A stretch of 64,000 nucleotides of DNA from Oscillospiraceae bacterium (lineage in GTDB: Bacteria > Bacillota > Clostridia > Oscillospirales > Oscillospiraceae): NCBI GenBank assembly GCA_009777775.1, contig WRLE01000015.1:1-64000 (forward strand), written 5' to 3'. A program made the position numbers and the translations under genes. Positions 62,497-64,000 of this stretch are shown here, one piece after another (the first letter of the stretch is position 1; every line of letters starts with the position of its first letter). A model generated the notes under the pieces. It saw only the letters and a list, made by a program, of their open reading frames with translations, was not told where the DNA came from and searched no databases.

Positions 62497-62523
62497 TTAG
62501 CACTCGTAGGCGGAGAGTGCTAA
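62497..62523 (+). promoter_or_regulatory. CIRCE operator (HrcA binding site)
   Basis: TTAGCACTC at 62497-62505, nine-base spacer, GAGTGCTAA at 62515-62523: a full match to the CIRCE inverted repeat. The operon is thus repressed by its own first gene product and induced on heat shock. Confidence 0.97.
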
Positions 62524-62591
62524 TATGATGAAACATTATGAAAAATACCAGAGAACAAAGGATGGTATTTCAAAAGGGTTTTGTAAAAGAT

Positions 62592-63671
62592 ATGGATTTG
62601 AGCAATCGCAAAAGGGAAATATTAAAAATAGTCGTTGAACAATTCGTTCTAACAACAGAACCTGTCGGATCTAAAGCAGTTTCCGAGGAATTGGGTTCTG
62701 CCATATCATCGGCAACAATCCGCAACGAAATGGCGGAGCTGGAGAGTATGGGCTTATTGGAACAACCTCATACTTCAGCAGGTAGAGTGCCTTCGGCTCA
62801 GGGTTACCGTATGTATGTGGACGAATTGATGCACCACTACAAATTATCCAGCGATGACACCAATGAAATCGACAAAGCACTTATTTCAAGAGCCAATGCG
62901 CAAACACAGCTCATCGATGAAGCTGGATACGTAGCTTCAAGGCTCACCAGATACCCAGCCTATGCCATGACCTCCACTACGGGTATAGTGAGTATTGCGA
63001 GACTTGATTTTATATATGTAGATACATACACATTTATTATCGTAGCGCTCCTCAGTAACGACACTGTGAAAAATAAACTAGTTCACTTGACCACCACTAT
63101 TAACCAAGCAATTCTCATAAAGTTAGGAACAGTTTTCAACGCAAGTTTCACAGGAATCCCAGAAGAGCAAATAACCACAGCACTCATTACCTCAACAGAA
63201 AGAGCTCTGGGAGACACCACAGGCATTGTGGCAGTCATCGCTGGCTTCATCATAGAGCTTCTATGCGAAGCAAAGGCTGGTCAAGCGCGGGTGGCAGGAG
63301 CGATGAATCTTTTAAACCATCCTGAATATCGGGACTTCGACAAAGCTTCGCGGCTGATACAATATCTATCAGATGCCGATGATAAAGAATTATTTAAGCT
63401 ACCATCGCCAAGTACCTCTGGTGAAATCAAAATCACCATTGGTCCGGAAAATTTAGCCCAGGAGCTTCAAGACTCCAGTGTGCTAGCGATAAGGTACAAT
63501 GTGGGGGACGATATGGAAGGACTCATTGGCATCATAGGACCAACGCGAATGGAATATTCGAAAGTTGCCGCAAGGCTTACATATATAGCTCAGGGTCTAA
63601 GTTTACTGCTTTCGGGCAGTGAAATACCGAAAATAGCAAAGCTGGGAGTTGATGATATTGGACACGAATGA
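62592..63671 (+). CDS. hrcA: Heat-inducible transcription repressor HrcA
   Basis: About 359 residues from the ATG at 62592, where the family N-terminus begins (DLSNRKREILKIVVEQF). In-frame ATGs upstream (62538, 62562) lack good ribosome sites. The winged helix contains EPVGSKAVSEELG and SSATIRNEMAELE, and LEQPHTSAGRVPSAQGYR is diagnostic. It represses chaperone genes at CIRCE, with GroEL modulating its activity. It overlaps the grpE start by 20 bases. Confidence 0.95.
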   Translation: MDLSNRKREILKIVVEQFVLTTEPVGSKAVSEELGSAISSATIRNEMAELESMGLLEQPHTSAGRVPSAQGYRMYVDELMHHYKLSSDDTNEIDKALISRANAQTQLIDEAGYVASRLTRYPAYAMTSTTGIVSIARLDFIYVDTYTFIIVALLSNDTVKNKLVHLTTTINQAILIKLGTVFNASFTGIPEEQITTALITSTERALGDTTGIVAVIAGFIIELLCEAKAGQARVAGAMNLLNHPEYRDFDKASRLIQYLSDADDKELFKLPSPSTSGEIKITIGPENLAQELQDSSVLAIRYNVGDDMEGLIGIIGPTRMEYSKVAARLTYIAQGLSLLLSGSEIPKIAKLGVDDIGHE

Positions 63672-64000
63672 CAACACTGAACGTAAAGAGCCTATGGAGG
63701 ACGGCACCACCGAGGAAGAGCAAAATGCAAATCAATCCGATGGAGAGCAATTTGAAAATATGCAAAACGATGAAAATGAACAAAATGCAAATTCAACTGA
63801 GTCCGTGCAAAATGATAGCGACGATGAAAATAACAATGAAGACTATGATATAGAAAACTATGAAAACGGTGAAACAGAACAGGAAGTGGAGCAAGACCCA
63901 ATCGCCATGATGGAAAAAGAAATCGCTGCGGAGCGGGACAGATATTTGCGCCTTGCAGCAGATTTTGACAATTTTCGTAAACGAAACGCCAAAGAGCGAG
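63652..64000 (+). CDS. grpE: GrpE nucleotide exchange factor (3' end outside window)
   Basis: Open frame from ATG 63652 (or TTG 63658) to the window edge without a stop. The visible end AERDRYLRLAADFDNFRKRN is the GrpE long-helix signature. The first ~80 residues form an unusually long acidic Asn/Glu/Asp-rich extension with near-repeats (EEQNANQSDGEQ; ENEQNANSTES). It overlaps hrcA, so translation is probably coupled. The dnaK and dnaJ genes should follow outside the window. Confidence 0.92.
   Translation, partial: MILDTNDNTERKEPMEDGTTEEEQNANQSDGEQFENMQNDENEQNANSTESVQNDSDDENNNEDYDIENYENGETEQEVEQDPIAMMEKEIAAERDRYLRLAADFDNFRKRNAKER

Overview
The window looks like chromosomal DNA of an anaerobic member of the Bacillota, most likely class Clostridia. 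The evidence is moderate-to-low GC, strong purine-rich ribosome binding sites with many TTG/GTG starts, TTGACA/TATAAT-type promoters, a CIRCE-controlled hrcA-grpE start, several S-layer-homology (SLH) surface proteins, a dockerin protein, and UROD-type methyltransferases. I could not assign a genus. No rRNA, tRNA, CRISPR array, transposase or prophage genes were seen.

Layout. 1-6.5 kb: sulfur block with a cysteine desulfurase (5' end outside the window), a truncated NifU remnant, cysK, serine O-acetyltransferase, a leader-peptide/terminator attenuator ahead of a sodium:solute symporter, and an O-acetylhomoserine/O-acetylserine sulfhydrylase. 6.6-17.1 kb: a receiver-domain protein, a UROD-family methyltransferase, an AlbA_2/Schlafen-type regulator, an SLH-anchored 5'-nucleotidase, a lipoprotein, an orphan Phd/YefM-type antitoxin with the stump of its toxin, and an ABC exporter. 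17.3-22.8 kb: a 1845-residue leucine-rich-repeat SLH protein with 35 consecutive 21-residue repeats. 23.2-28.2 kb: ArsR regulator, lytic transglycosylase, solute-binding lipoprotein and hybrid histidine kinase.

28.4-35.6 kb: a same-strand run of envelope-type genes (SPFH protein with zinc ribbons, three-domain lipoprotein, zinc-ribbon membrane protein, TPM protein, helical membrane-anchored protein, zinc-ribbon/transglutaminase-like protein) that may form one uncharacterised system. 35.9-40.4 kb: a MATE transporter and three tandem, closely similar UROD-family methyltransferases. 40.6-52.7 kb: a two-gene nucleotidyltransferase toxin-antitoxin-like module inserted at the 3' end of an SLH protein gene and flanked by a perfect 122-bp direct repeat, then that SLH protein (with a cohesin-like N-terminus), a dockerin protein that seems to start at ATT, and a 2372-residue SLH surface protein. 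53.2-64 kb: rsmE, an acyl-CoA synthetase with an XRE-cupin regulator, a CtpE-like P-type ATPase, a class II aldolase plus mtnA (methionine salvage), another SLH protein, and the start of the hrcA-grpE heat-shock operon.

Intergenic DNA is rich in dispersed palindromic repeats of at least four families, several with terminal inverted repeats. The best candidates for new biology are the transposition-like footprint around the nucleotidyltransferase module, the leader/attenuator at 3.1-3.46 kb, the 28-36 kb envelope cluster, and the adjacent cohesin-like and dockerin surface proteins.
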